A stretch of DNA of 13,979 nucleotides from Victivallales bacterium (GTDB lineage: Bacteria > Verrucomicrobiota > Lentisphaeria > Oligosphaerales > Oligosphaeraceae). The notes under the pieces were generated by a model that worked only from the letters and a program-made list of their open reading frames with translations, had not been told where the DNA came from and did no database searches. Positions 1 through 7,890 of this stretch are shown here, in pieces; within the stretch, counting starts at the first letter, position 1; each line of letters begins with the position of its first letter. The DNA lies in contig JAGCSE010000095.1 in the NCBI GenBank assembly GCA_017964325.1, forward strand, positions 1 through 13,979, written 5' to 3'. Made by a program: the position numbers and the translations under genes.

Positions 1-2
1 CT

Positions 3-1826
3 TTCGTCATTCCAGACCTTCCGACAATTTTCTCAGAAATCGACGCGGATGATGAACTTGACGAAGATGCGAAGATTGAAAAGCGCCGCAAGGCGCAGGA
101 AGCGTTTGACGAGAAATCGGAAATCATCCAGAACATCTCGCAGCAGTTGCGAGCCTACTGTTTGTTCGAAATTGACGTGCATTACGTCGTGCAGGACAAC
201 AAAGTCATCATCGTTGATGAATTCACAGGCCGTCCGCAGCCTGGCCGCCGCTTCTCCGAAGGCCTGCATCAGGCGTTGGAAGCGAAGGAAGGCGTTCAGA
301 TTGAACGTGAAACGCAAACGCTGGCATCCATAACCATCCAAAACTATTTCCTTATGTACGAGAAATTGGCTGGCATGACGGGTACGGCTGAGACGGAGGC
401 GAACGAATTCAAGAGCATCTACAATCTGGATGTCGTCGTCGTGCCGACGAACCGTCCGTGTATGCGCAAGGACTACAACGACCGCGTCTATAAAACACAG
501 CGCGAGAAGTACAAGGCGATTCTTGAGGAGATCACGGAATGCAATAAGAGAGGGCAGCCCGTGCTGGTCGGTACGATCTCCGTTGAAGTATCCGAACTGC
601 TCAGCCGGATGCTGCAACGGCAACGTATTGTCCATAACGTCTTGAACGCGAAGCATCATGAAAGCGAAGCTGAAATCGTGGCGCGGGCAGGTCAGCTCGG
701 AGCCGTAACCATCGCAACAAACATGGCAGGCCGTGGTACGGACATCAAGCTGGGGCCTGGCGTGAAGGAGGTCGGCGGCCTGCATGTCATCGGATCAGAG
801 CGTCATGACTCACGGCGAATCGACCGTCAGTTGCGCGGCCGTTGCGCACGTCAGGGAGACCCAGGCTCGTCACGATTCTATATCTCATTGGAAGACAATC
901 TGATGCGTCTTTTTGGTTCAGACCGTATCTCCGGCATCATGGAGAAGCTCGGCTTGCAGGAAGGCGAAGAACTGGAGCATCCACTGCTGAACAGGACGAT
1001 TGAAAACGCACAGCGGCGCGTCGAACAACAGCATTTCGCCATCCGTAAACGGACGTTGGAATACGACGATGTCGTCAACAAGCAGCGTGCAACCATCTAC
1101 GAACTGCGCAAGCAGATTTTGACGACGGACAACCCGAAGGATTTGGTTCTAGATTACGTCTATACGGCGATTTGCGACCACGCGGAAGCGGCCTACGCAT
1201 CGCGTGTCAAACGCGAGCCTGTCGATTATTCCGACGTAAAGGACTGGCTGATTCGCACGTTCCCGATTGGTTTCCCAGCCGATTTGTTCGCAACACAATA
1301 CGCCAATGCGGAGGAGTTCTCCAAGGCGATCATGGCGCGTGTCGAGGCGGCGTTTGGCTTGAAAGAGTCGCAGGAAGGAGCAGATGCCATTGCGTTCGTG
1401 GAACGCTACATCATGCTGAACGCCATTGATGATTTGTATCAAGACCATCTTTACACGATCGACTCATTGCGGCAGAGCGTATCGCTGCGTTCCTACGGTC
1501 AGCGCGACCCGTTGGTTGAGTTCAAGGCGGAAGCGTACAAGGTGTTCGACGGCTTGATGGAGCAAATCAAAAACACCATCTGCCAGAATGTGTTCCGCTT
1601 TACGTTGCAGACGCAGATTGCGCAACAGGAGGCTCCGCGCAGGGTGGAGAACACGCAGGAAGTCCATCAGAATCTGGACCAGTTCGGCGGTGTCGGCGAC
1701 TCCGCGACTCCCGAAGCTCCTGCGCAAGCAAGTATCACGGTGCGGCGCCAGACGCCGAAGGTCGGCCGTAACGACCCATGCCCGTGCGGCAGCGGCAAGA
1801 AATACAAGCAGTGCTGCGGACGGTAG
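3..1826 (+). CDS. secA: SecA preprotein translocase ATPase, C-terminal part (5' end outside window)
   Basis: SecA is the ATPase motor that pushes unfolded preproteins through SecYEG at the inner membrane. The frame is open from base 3, so 607 C-terminal residues are visible and the N-terminal third, including Walker A, lies upstream. A TTG at 147 is not the start, because coding sequence continues before it ([10 protein letters not shown], then an acidic helix). In order I see the VDEFTGR segment, the [13 protein letters not shown] stretch of the second nucleotide-binding domain, [13 protein letters not shown] (motif V), [16 protein letters not shown] (motif VI with the arginine finger), the helical scaffold/wing ([11 protein letters not shown]) and a long linker. 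The protein ends in a SEC-C zinc motif, [13 protein letters not shown] (1779-1817). The wording resembles chlamydial and verrucomicrobial SecA from memory. The TAG stop (1824-1826) is also the first three bases of a heptad repeat array. Identification is certain. Confidence 0.98.
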   Translation, partial: FVIPDLPTIFSEIDADDELDEDAKIEKRRKAQEAFDEKSEIIQNISQQLRAYCLFEIDVHYVVQDNKVIIVDEFTGRPQPGRRFSEGLHQALEAKEGVQIERETQTLASITIQNYFLMYEKLAGMTGTAETEANEFKSIYNLDVVVVPTNRPCMRKDYNDRVYKTQREKYKAILEEITECNKRGQPVLVGTISVEVSELLSRMLQRQRIVHNVLNAKHHESEAEIVARAGQLGAVTIATNMAGRGTDIKLGPGVKEVGGLHVIGSERHDSRRIDRQLRGRCARQGDPGSSRFYISLEDNLMRLFGSDRISGIMEKLGLQEGEELEHPLLNRTIENAQRRVEQQHFAIRKRTLEYDDVVNKQRATIYELRKQILTTDNPKDLVLDYVYTAICDHAEAAYASRVKREPVDYSDVKDWLIRTFPIGFPADLFATQYANAEEFSKAIMARVEAAFGLKESQEGADAIAFVERYIMLNAIDDLYQDHLYTIDSLRQSVSLRSYGQRDPLVEFKAEAYKVFDGLMEQIKNTICQNVFRFTLQTQIAQQEAPRRVENTQEVHQNLDQFGGVGDSATPEAPAQASITVRRQTPKVGRNDPCPCGSGKKYKQCCGR

Positions 1827-1851
1827 TGGTTAGTGGTTAGTGGTTAGTGAC
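1824..1851 (+). repeat. Tandem heptad repeat TAGTGGT, about four units, starting at the secA stop codon
   Basis: Three exact TAGTGGT units (1824-1830, 1831-1837, 1838-1844) are followed by a degenerate TAGTGAC. The first unit supplies the secA TAG stop. The same heptad recurs at 7918-7942 and 7994-8003, and on the minus strand just after the stop of the small gene at 3208. It is therefore a family of intergenic repeats and not a chance run. No hairpin or promoter is seen within the array. Confidence 0.85.
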
Positions 1852-1879
1852 ATAATGGCGATATATAGGAGCGAACACC

Positions 1880-2953
1880 ATGAACGGCATTGAACGCATG
1901 ACCAGGCAGTTGAACCACCAGAGCGTCGATCGCATCGCCGTGTCGGAGGAGTTCTGGGGACTGACCGTGCCGCATTGGGTCGCCGAAGGGAAGATGCAGC
2001 CTGGCGAATCCGTCATCGACCATTTCAACATGGATATGGACATGCTGTGGACGTTTGACTACACGCTCCATCCCGATGAAAAGGACATCGTTCTGGAGGA
2101 GGACGAAGACACGCGGCTCGTCCTCAACCGCAACCATGCGAAATTGCGCACCCACAAGAAACACGCCAGTACGCCAGAGCATCTCGGCTATGAAATCAGC
2201 GACAAAGCGGATTGGGAACGTCTTGGAAAGCCGTTTCTTACGCCTGACCGCCGCCGTATCAATTTCAATGGCTACCGCCAGCGGAAGGCGCATTGCAAGG
2301 AAAAGGGCCGCTTCTTCTGCTGGTCAGGCGTGCCGACGTTTGAGAATATGCACCCTATCGCGGGCCATGAATCGATGCTAATCGGCATGGCGATGGAGCC
2401 TGAATGGATTCTCGATATGTCCGAAACCTACGCGAACTTGAACATCAACTTAATGGAAATTCTCTTTGCGGAGGAAGGCAAGCCCGACGGCATCTGGCTG
2501 TACGAAGACATGGGCTTCCGCAACCACCCGTTCATGAGTCCGGAGATGTACCGCGAACTCCTCCTGCCCGGCCACAAGAAGATCATTGACTACTGCCACG
2601 GTCTTGGCCTGAAGGTCATCATGCACTCCTGCGGCTTCATTGAACCGCTGCTACCCGGCATGATCGAGGCTGGCATTGATTGTCTGGAGGCCATGGAGGT
2701 CAAGGCGGGCATGGACCTGCTCCGCATATATAAGGAATACGGCGAGAAGATTTCGCTCATGGGCGGTCTGGATGTGCGCCCTGTCGCAAGCAACGACATC
2801 GACGGCATACGCCGCGAGCTTGATTCTAAGATTCCGTTTGTGAAGCAGAATTACGGCTTCATCCTCCATACGGATCATTCCGTGCCAGAATCGACGAATT
2901 ATGATTCCTATCGCTTCTTCTTCGATTACGGCTTGAAGCTTGGCACATACTAA
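1880..2953 (+). CDS. UroD/MtaA-fold protein (uroporphyrinogen decarboxylase-like superfamily)
   Basis: This is a 357-residue predicted cytoplasmic TIM-barrel protein of the uroporphyrinogen decarboxylase/cobamide methyltransferase superfamily. The ATG at 1880 is preceded by TAGGAG at 1866-1871 with 8 bases between. The visible marks are an N-terminal RMTRQLNHQSVDRIAV segment, YEDMGFRNHPFMSPEMYRE in the middle, a zinc-type H249-S-C251-G followed by FIEPLLPGMIEAGIDCLEAME, then MGGLDVRPV, and a C-terminal HTDHSVPESTNYDSY. H-x-C is the zinc and thiol-binding pair of MtaA/MtbA-type methyltransferases. The C-terminal cysteine ligand of that group appears to be replaced by the H330-T-D-H333 region. 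Sequence differences make true haem-pathway HemE unlikely. Members of this branch are often tied to corrinoid methyl transfer, but no corrinoid protein or activase lies nearby, so the substrate is unknown. It is 53 bp from secA, so shared transcription is possible. Confidence 0.85.
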   Translation: MNGIERMTRQLNHQSVDRIAVSEEFWGLTVPHWVAEGKMQPGESVIDHFNMDMDMLWTFDYTLHPDEKDIVLEEDEDTRLVLNRNHAKLRTHKKHASTPEHLGYEISDKADWERLGKPFLTPDRRRINFNGYRQRKAHCKEKGRFFCWSGVPTFENMHPIAGHESMLIGMAMEPEWILDMSETYANLNINLMEILFAEEGKPDGIWLYEDMGFRNHPFMSPEMYRELLLPGHKKIIDYCHGLGLKVIMHSCGFIEPLLPGMIEAGIDCLEAMEVKAGMDLLRIYKEYGEKISLMGGLDVRPVASNDIDGIRRELDSKIPFVKQNYGFILHTDHSVPESTNYDSYRFFFDYGLKLGTY

Positions 2954-3164
2954 AACTTGGACGAAATCAAATTTTATGCCTTCCGCAGTGTCTATACGGG
3001 ATCTGCGGGATTTCGCCATGGATTGATTTCCGGGCATCTTTCGGCCGCTTCTGGCCGGGTGCAAAATCGAAATCACCCGTCGATTTGGGCGGTTGCGACG
3101 ACGTTGCGACGTTGCCGCTGATGTCGTCGTTGGACGATCCAAAGGACGGGTCGATGGTGAAATC
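2954..3164. other. Hairpin-rich gene-free region between converging genes
   Basis: I see no gene here. Several inverted repeats follow one another. CCGCAG 2983-2988 pairs with CTGCGG 3003-3008. CGGCC 3042-3046 pairs with GGCCG 3053-3057. CGGGTG 3056-3061 pairs with CACCCG 3074-3079. AAATCG 3064-3069 pairs with CGATTT 3081-3086. The last two overlap and would compete. GTTGCGAC occurs twice (3092-3099, 3103-3110). None is followed by a T-tract, so these are not classical terminators, although the first could stabilise the 3' end of the UroD-like transcript. Confidence 0.5.
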
Positions 3165-3203
3165 TGGTATGATAACTATACCATAAACTATGGTTTAAAA
3201 CCA
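3165..3203. repeat. Cluster of three overlapping palindromes
   Basis: TGGTAT (3165-3170) pairs with ATACCA (3178-3183). ACCATA (3180-3185) pairs with TATGGT (3189-3194). TGGTTT (3191-3196) pairs with AAACCA (3198-3203). The middle arms are shared, so the hairpins exclude one another, like alternating stems in an attenuator. The cluster lies just past the stop of the minus-strand gene at 3208 and about 210 bp past the UroD-like gene. Its job is unknown. A 3'-end structure for the minus-strand transcript is the simplest reading. Confidence 0.55.
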
Positions 3204-3207
3204 CTAA

Positions 3208-3453
3208 TCATTGGCCATTGTTTTCATTCTTCTTCAGCACGCCAGCGGCGATGAGTTTGTCAATGAGCTGCTGCATGGAGTTGAAGGCAGCGAGGAAGCC
3301 CTGTGGCGGCATGATGAGGCGGGTATGGGATTCTGGGACGGGGGGTTTGCCTCCCTCCTGTGGCTGGAGGCTTATGAGATCGAAGCGAACCATATTGCCA
3401 GCGAAATGAATCTGGCCGAAGCCGTCCGCGAAGATTTCTTTTTTGTCTGCCAT
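3208..3453 (-). CDS. Small conserved-looking protein of unknown function, 81 aa
   Basis: I do not recognise this protein with certainty. The start MADKKEIFADGFGQ is chosen at 3453 because AGGAG stands 8 bases upstream. A longer reading from 3480 lacks such a site. The sequence has an F/V-rich first half (IHFAGNMVRFDLISLQP), a proline-glycine linker, and then SHTRLIMPPQGFLAAFNSMQQLIDKLIAAGVL, which looks like a strand followed by an amphipathic helix. It has no signal peptide, transmembrane segment or cysteine. The order strand, RLIMPP, long helix is loosely like DUF3467-type small proteins, but I cannot confirm that. A weak promoter candidate lies at 3533-3560. The stop TGA runs into a heptad-like TGATTAGTGGTT, as at the secA stop. 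Confidence 0.7.
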   Translation of the reverse strand: MADKKEIFADGFGQIHFAGNMVRFDLISLQPQEGGKPPVPESHTRLIMPPQGFLAAFNSMQQLIDKLIAAGVLKKNENNGQ

Positions 3454-3731
3454 GATGAGGTCTCCTGATGTAGTTGTCAATAGATTGATGAATTATTCTG
3501 AAAGAGTTTCAATAATTTCAGATAAACTTATTAATGTATGGATAATTCTATCAAAGTCAATCCAATCTGTATTTTTCCGTTTAATAAATCATCACAGATT
3601 GCAGAGTTTTTTTAAGGAGCGGTCAAGTAGCAACCCAAAAATTACGGCATCACAGATTAGACAAATAAAACAGTTTTTTCATGGGATGCCTCGCCGCCGT
3701 CTGCCTTGCCCATGGAGCGTTTGTATTTGTT
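3454..3731. other. AT-rich intergenic region with short repeats
   Basis: These 278 bases hold no convincing gene. The part from about 3478 to 3680 is clearly richer in A and T than the genes on either side. It holds the direct repeat ATCACAGATT (3591-3600 and 3649-3658) and the inverted pair CAATCTGT (3563-3570) and ACAGATTG (3594-3601). An inverted repeat CATGGG/CCCATG (3680-3685, 3709-3714) lies near the end of the HELCH gene. It is followed by A residues in the minus-strand transcript, so it is not a normal terminator. Confidence 0.5.
3533..3560 (-). promoter_or_regulatory. Weak promoter candidate for the 81-aa gene
   Basis: On the minus strand TTGACT (3560-3555) is followed after 16 bases by TACATT (3538-3533), about 80 bases before the ATG at 3453. 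The -35 matches consensus at five of six positions, but the -10 at only four. Choosing a motif in AT-rich DNA is prone to chance hits. Confidence 0.3.
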
Positions 3732-4658
3732 TTAGGCTTTCTGCGTAAACGGAAATCGTTTACGGATGACTTGCCAGCGCAGGGAGGTTTGCTCAAAAAT
3801 CCATGTTTTCAATTGCCGTGGCGGCATGGAGGCGAAACGGCGTAATTCATTGTCCGTGCAACGGAACAAGACGGGAAGTGCATTTTCCTCTCCAAACAGT
3901 TCGGCGATATGGCATTTCGCCAGATTGAGGCGGTGACAATGGAAGATGTGCCGCACAACAAGCCATGCGAAAACTAGTCCGACCAATGACCAGAACGGCC
4001 AGATAGGCATGGTTTGAAGCCATTGCGTACGAAGGATTTGTCCAATCAACAAAATAAATGTAACGCCAAGGAAGAGGAAGGAGTCCGTCTGCTTGCGGAA
4101 TATGCCGCCGATGAGTCTGCGGAATGGACTGCCGGAAGTCTGGTAGGCGAACGTCTCTTCGAATTCCTCTGAAAGAAGGGCGATTCTCGCAACATGGCAG
4201 AGTTCGTGGGCGAGCAGTTCGTCACGATTGTAAATCAGCCACCGTTCCTGTGTTTTGAAGGAACGGCGGATGATGAACATCGTGAAGAAATCAGGGTAGG
4301 AGCAGAACGCGCAGCCGCCGAAGAGAAGCGAAAACGACGGGTCGATGAAAAAGCCCGGCACCCAGTCGATATGGAAACGATAGAGCTTCCAGTTGTGGTC
4401 GGCGATTTTTTTGAAAAGAGTTTGCGGGATGCGGTCGTCTGGCGTGACGACGATGCCTTCCGCATCATATTTTCCGTTGTTCTGAAGGGCGTCCTCCAGT
4501 TTCTGGGCGTTGTCATGGAAGATGCGGAGGCGTTTGGCGAAGTCCGCTGCTGTCTCGTCAGCGCCGAGAATGAGACCGTTCGCGTCATAATCTACGAGAG
4601 TGTCGAGATTTGCGCTTTCGGCTCGTTGCAGGTTTTCTTCGGAAAAAGGATTGTCCAT
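3732..4658 (-). CDS. Membrane protein with HELCH zinc-metalloprotease motif, partner of LemA
   Basis: This 308-residue protein is predicted to be membrane-bound. Residues 1-140 form a soluble N-terminal part with an acidic, helical start. A zinc-peptidase signature follows: LLAHELCHVAR, with HExxH at 151-155, then EEFEETFAY (164-172), whose glutamates could give the third zinc ligand. Two hydrophobic helices follow (about 193-210 and 218-238), then a basic C-terminal tail. HExxH just before two transmembrane helices suggests a membrane-anchored protease, broadly like HtpX-type enzymes, but I do not recognise the exact family. The gene lies 49 bp downstream of lemA on the same strand. LemA genes are known to neighbour membrane metallopeptidases or TPM-domain proteins, which supports a shared job. 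The start ATG at 4658 lacks a clear Shine-Dalgarno, so translation may depend on lemA. Activity is inferred only. Confidence 0.8.
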   Translation of the reverse strand: MDNPFSEENLQRAESANLDTLVDYDANGLILGADETAADFAKRLRIFHDNAQKLEDALQNNGKYDAEGIVVTPDDRIPQTLFKKIADHNWKLYRFHIDWVPGFFIDPSFSLLFGGCAFCSYPDFFTMFIIRRSFKTQERWLIYNRDELLAHELCHVARIALLSEEFEETFAYQTSGSPFRRLIGGIFRKQTDSFLFLGVTFILLIGQILRTQWLQTMPIWPFWSLVGLVFAWLVVRHIFHCHRLNLAKCHIAELFGEENALPVLFRCTDNELRRFASMPPRQLKTWIFEQTSLRWQVIRKRFPFTQKA

Positions 4659-4707
4659 GATAGATAAATACTAGAAGCTCTAGAGATTTTAGAGAGACTA
4701 GATGTCA

Positions 4708-5265
4708 TCAAAATTCGACTTTCGGAGTGGCCTTTTCCTCTTCGGGAACTTCAAAATACGGCTTCTGCTCGTAGTGAAGCATATTGCCTGGCCACTGCTT
4801 GATCTTTGTGTTGAACATTCGTACGGCTTCGTTGTAATCCTTTCTGGCGACGGCAATTCTGTTTTCCGTGCCCGCCAATTCATCGGCAAGTGCGCGGAAA
4901 TTGGCATCGGCCTTGAGGGTGGGATTACTCTCTGTGACAACAAGCAGCCTGGAAATAGCAGCCCCGATTTCGCCCTCCGCTTTCATGCGGTCAGCTTGCG
5001 GAAGATTTCCGCCAGCCAGTTTTTCGCGGGCGGATGTAATGGCCTCAATCGCCTTCATTTCATGGGCGGCGTATCCTTTGACGGTGGATACGAAATTGGG
5101 AATCAAGTCGTTGCGACGTTTGAGCTGGTTGTCAACCTGCGCCCATTTTCCATTGACATCCTCTTCCATGGCGATGATTTGGTTTTTCAGGCTAATCCAT
5201 GCGCCGAAAATAATGAAGCCAGCGAGAAGAAGGCAGACGATAAATATCAGAAGGGATTTTTCCAT
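4708..5265 (-). CDS. lemA: LemA family protein
   Basis: LemA proteins are membrane-anchored helical-bundle proteins of poorly known function. This one has 185 residues, the usual length. A single N-terminal transmembrane helix (about 4-24) is followed by the family core: VNGKWAQVDNQLKRRNDLIP (the W..D.QLKRR.DLIPN signature), TVKGYAAHE, the AITSARE helix, NPTLKADANFRALADELAGT, and ENRIAVARKDYNEAVRMFN. The tail ends in VPEEEKATPKVEF, as is common in the family. The ATG at 5265 has AAGGA 6 bases upstream. It lies 23 bp after the UXS gene and 49 bp before the HELCH protein gene, so all three are probably co-transcribed. The family call is very secure, and the link to sugar-nucleotide metabolism is only positional. 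Confidence 0.97.
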   Translation of the reverse strand: MEKSLLIFIVCLLLAGFIIFGAWISLKNQIIAMEEDVNGKWAQVDNQLKRRNDLIPNFVSTVKGYAAHEMKAIEAITSAREKLAGGNLPQADRMKAEGEIGAAISRLLVVTESNPTLKADANFRALADELAGTENRIAVARKDYNEAVRMFNTKIKQWPGNMLHYEQKPYFEVPEEEKATPKVEF

Positions 5266-5288
5266 GATATTTCCTTATGTTTTTGTGG

Positions 5289-6251
5289 TTAGATTTTACC
5301 TGCAAGCAGTTTTTCAAAATATGCTATCGTCTTTTTAAGTCCTTCTTCCAGAGGGACTTTAGGTTCCCAATCAAGCAGTTTCTTGGCGAGGGTGATGTCT
5401 GGTTTGCGCTGTCTGGGGTCGTCCTGCGGGAGCGGCTTGAAGACCAGTTTTGATTTGGAACCTGTCAGTTTGATGACCTTTTCCGCGAGTTCGCGGATGG
5501 TGAATTCGCCCGGATTGCCGACGTTGACGGGGCCCGTCACATCGTCGCCCGTGTTCATCAGGCGGACCATGCCTTCGATGAGATCATCGACGAAGCAGAA
5601 AGAGCGTGTCTGATTGCCGTCACCGAAAAGCGTAATATCTTGGTTATTAAGAGCTTGAACAATGAAATTGGAAACGACGCGTCCATCGTTGGGGTGCATC
5701 CGAGGACCATACGTGTTGAAGATGCGGATAACTTTGATGCGTGTCTTGTGCTGCCGCCAGTAGTCGAAAAACAGCGTTTCGGCGCAGCGCTTCCCTTCGT
5801 CATAGCACGAACGGATGCCTGTGCAATTCACGTGGCCCCAATAGGATTCGACTTGCGGATGGACTTCTGGGTCGCCATAGACTTCAGACGTGGAGGCCTG
5901 CAGGATTTTGGCTTTGACGCGCTTTGCAAGGCCGAGCATGTTGATGGCGCCGTGGACGGAGGTCTTCGTCGTCTGCACGGGATCGAACTGGTAGTGGATG
6001 GGAGATGCGGGACATGCGAGATTGAAGATTTCATCGACTTCGACGTACAGCGGGAATGTGACGTCATGCCGCATGATTTCAAGATGCGGATTCCCCATGA
6101 TGTGCTTCAGGTTGTCCTTCGTGCCAGTGAAGAAATTATCAACGACGAGCACGTCATGGCCTTCATTGAGCATGCGTTCGGCAAGATGGGAGCCCAAAAA
6201 GCCTGCGCCGCCTGTGATGAGAATACGTTTGCGAGTGGAGTAGTTCTGCAT
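5289..6251 (-). CDS. uxs: UDP-glucuronate decarboxylase (UDP-xylose synthase), extended SDR family
   Basis: This enzyme converts UDP-glucuronate to UDP-xylose with tightly bound NAD, giving a donor for surface polysaccharide or glycoprotein. The 320-residue protein starts with a Rossmann motif, TGGAGFLGS (13-21). The family-specific [20 protein letters not shown] follows at 80-99. The catalytic residues are T121-S-E and the Y150-x3-K154 pair (YDEGK). NTYGPRM and the substrate-binding [16 protein letters not shown] follow, then a typical C-terminal DPRQRKPDI and [14 protein letters not shown]. These wordings separate UXS from UDP-glucose 4-epimerases and from ArnA. The length is normal for bacterial UXS without a membrane anchor. 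The ATG at 6251 has only a weak AGG upstream. A candidate promoter lies at 6300-6328. No glycosyltransferase is visible nearby. Confidence 0.95.
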   Translation of the reverse strand: MQNYSTRKRILITGGAGFLGSHLAERMLNEGHDVLVVDNFFTGTKDNLKHIMGNPHLEIMRHDVTFPLYVEVDEIFNLACPASPIHYQFDPVQTTKTSVHGAINMLGLAKRVKAKILQASTSEVYGDPEVHPQVESYWGHVNCTGIRSCYDEGKRCAETLFFDYWRQHKTRIKVIRIFNTYGPRMHPNDGRVVSNFIVQALNNQDITLFGDGNQTRSFCFVDDLIEGMVRLMNTGDDVTGPVNVGNPGEFTIRELAEKVIKLTGSKSKLVFKPLPQDDPRQRKPDITLAKKLLDWEPKVPLEEGLKKTIAYFEKLLAGKI

Positions 6252-6299
6252 GGCAATTGCCTAAAATCAAATGATTATGACTGTGGTTATGGAAAATCC

Positions 6300-6328
6300 T
6301 TTATATCATAACGTATGGAAGAAATGAA
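6300..6328 (-). promoter_or_regulatory. Candidate promoter for uxs-lemA-HELCH operon
   Basis: On the minus strand TATAAA (6305-6300) is directly preceded by TGA, giving an extended -10. A weak -35, TTCATT (6328-6323), lies 17 bases upstream. Transcription would start near 6293, about 41 bases before the uxs ATG. It lies wholly in the 87-bp gap after the GH32 stop, so uxs need not depend on GH32 transcription. Confidence 0.45.
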
Positions 6329-6338
6329 TGATTTGCGG

Positions 6339-7880
6339 CTATGGCAGAATGGATTTGAGAGGGTACGCTTCGACGACCAAATTAGCGGATGCCTCGAATG
6401 GTGTTTCGACGGCCGGCGTGACGGCTTCGTGGGCGATATAGACGAGTCCGTCCGCAGAGAAGATTTCCACGGCGGTGGTGTCGAAATAGAGCGTCGCATC
6501 AAACGGCTTGCCTGGAATCCAATCATAGACGCGGTTGTTGACGGTCAATTTCGCATCTGCGGGATTGATTGCGAATGAGAGAGTTCCAACTTTAAAGGTT
6601 GCAGGCTGGCCGTCTTTTGCCATGACATGGAGCTCGCAGGGCATCGGCAATGTAGCGGCTCCTGCGGGCAGCGGAGCTTCACGGAGCGAGACGAGTTCCG
6701 CCATGGGCTTGCGCGTCAGGCGGATTCCGTCCGCCGTCTTGACGAGGCCGAGTTCATGCGGGACGGACATGGATTGGTTGAACCGCATACGAGGCGCGTA
6801 TGCACGAAGCCATGCAAGCATGATGCGGCGGCCGTCGGGCATATTACAATAGGTCTGGGCGGCGTAGGAGCAACCCTGTGTTCCCGTAAGCCTTTCCATT
6901 TCAGGTATAAACGTCATACCATCAAAATTGCCGACGGCATAGACGGCGTTGGCGGCGATGACCACCCAACGCGTCTCGTCCGTGCCTTCGACGGGCAGTT
7001 CGAAGTAGTCGGGGCATTCATACAGGAAGCCGTTGCCGTTGCAATCGCCTGGATAGACGGAAGCCTTCGTCCATTCTTTCAGATTCGGCGATGTCCAGAA
7101 TTCGGCGGTATGGACTTGATTGGGGTGGCCGACGTAGAATATCATCGTCCAGAGTTGCGTTTTTTCATTCCAATAGACTTTCGGGTCGCGGTTGCCGTTC
7201 GTTTGGTTGGGGACGACTGGATTGCCGTCGTATTTTTTGAACATCCGTCCATCCAGCGAATAGGCGATGCACTGTGTAAATGGCTTTCCCGCAGCGGTAT
7301 AGATGAGAACCATTGGCGGTTTTTCAGCCGTTCCGAAGCCAGATGTGTTGTTGACATCCACGACGGCGCTGCCGCTGAACATCGCACCGAATTTGTCCGG
7401 ATGGAGGGCGTCACCTAATTCTTTCCAGTGCAGGAGGTCTTTGGAGACGGCGTGGCCCCAAGTCATGTTGCCCCAGTCGGTTCCGTATGGATTATGCTGA
7501 AAGAAAAGGTGGTATTCGCCTTTGTAGAAGACGAGGCCGTTAGGGTCGTTTGTCCAGCCAAGGGCTGGTGAGAAACGTGTGCGTGGACGGAGGGATTCTT
7601 TGTAGATGTCTTTGGGCCAAGGAGTTGTAGCGCAATACCAATATTGCGTATGGACGGCGTTGTCGTCGTTGATGGAAACGGTCAGCGTCTTGCCTGAAAA
7701 TGCGCCGATGGGTATGGGCGTGAACCAGTCCGCCGCTTTTCCGTTGGCGAGTTTCATGTCAAAAGATTTAATGACAGTATCGCCGCATGAGATGGCGACA
7801 TCGACTTTCTTGCCGTTATTGTCAACGGGAAGCATCAGCCAAGGCTTGGACGGGGAGACGGTGAATGAGAAAAGTTTCAT
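6339..7880 (-). CDS. GH32 family fructan hydrolase (levanase/inulinase/sucrose-6-phosphate hydrolase type)
   Basis: GH32 enzymes split beta-fructosides such as levan, inulin or sucrose with retention. The 513-residue protein has a short N-terminal beta domain (1-75) like the DUF4980 extension found before many GH32 barrels. The five-blade propeller follows: WTNDPNG (109-115, nucleophile D112), RDP (231-233, transition-state stabiliser), YECPD (E288 acid/base), and later GRRIMLAWL. A C-terminal beta-sandwich (about 385-510) completes the fold. All three key residues are present, so it should be active. No signal peptide is visible, which is odd for an N-domain type usually seen in secreted enzymes. 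The ATG at 7880 has no Shine-Dalgarno, and a REP-like GC hairpin begins only 10 bases before it. The original 5' end may have been altered. The substrate within GH32 cannot be told. Confidence 0.95.
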   Translation of the reverse strand: MKLFSFTVSPSKPWLMLPVDNNGKKVDVAISCGDTVIKSFDMKLANGKAADWFTPIPIGAFSGKTLTVSINDDNAVHTQYWYCATTPWPKDIYKESLRPRTRFSPALGWTNDPNGLVFYKGEYHLFFQHNPYGTDWGNMTWGHAVSKDLLHWKELGDALHPDKFGAMFSGSAVVDVNNTSGFGTAEKPPMVLIYTAAGKPFTQCIAYSLDGRMFKKYDGNPVVPNQTNGNRDPKVYWNEKTQLWTMIFYVGHPNQVHTAEFWTSPNLKEWTKASVYPGDCNGNGFLYECPDYFELPVEGTDETRWVVIAANAVYAVGNFDGMTFIPEMERLTGTQGCSYAAQTYCNMPDGRRIMLAWLRAYAPRMRFNQSMSVPHELGLVKTADGIRLTRKPMAELVSLREAPLPAGAATLPMPCELHVMAKDGQPATFKVGTLSFAINPADAKLTVNNRVYDWIPGKPFDATLYFDTTAVEIFSADGLVYIAHEAVTPAVETPFEASANLVVEAYPLKSILP

Positions 7881-7890
7881 AATTCGTTGG

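Noticed and set aside
147..149. TTG as the start of SecA
   Set aside because: In-frame coding sequence typical of SecA continues upstream to base 3, so the gene simply enters from outside the window.
1824..1851. CRISPR-like array
   Set aside because: The repeat unit is seven bases with no spacers, and no cas gene is present.
2651..3142. Minus-strand frame over the end of the UroD-like gene and the hairpin region
   Set aside because: Half of it is antisense to a clear gene, and its basic N-terminal part matches nothing I know.
3454..3480. Longer N-terminus for the 81-aa gene starting at 3480
   Set aside because: AGGAG sits 8 bases before the internal ATG at 3453, and the extra residues (TTTSGDLI) look like translated leader.
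3470..3485. TTGACA (minus strand) as -35 for the 81-aa gene
   Set aside because: Its -10 would fall at the ribosome site or inside the gene, leaving no leader.
3680..3714. CATGGG/CCCATG hairpin as terminator of the HELCH gene
   Set aside because: In the minus-strand transcript it is followed by A residues instead of U, and the loop is 23 bases.
3443..3748. Plus-strand reading frame across the AT-rich spacer
   Set aside because: It overlaps two genes, has no ribosome site or recognisable domain, and shows no coding-like composition.
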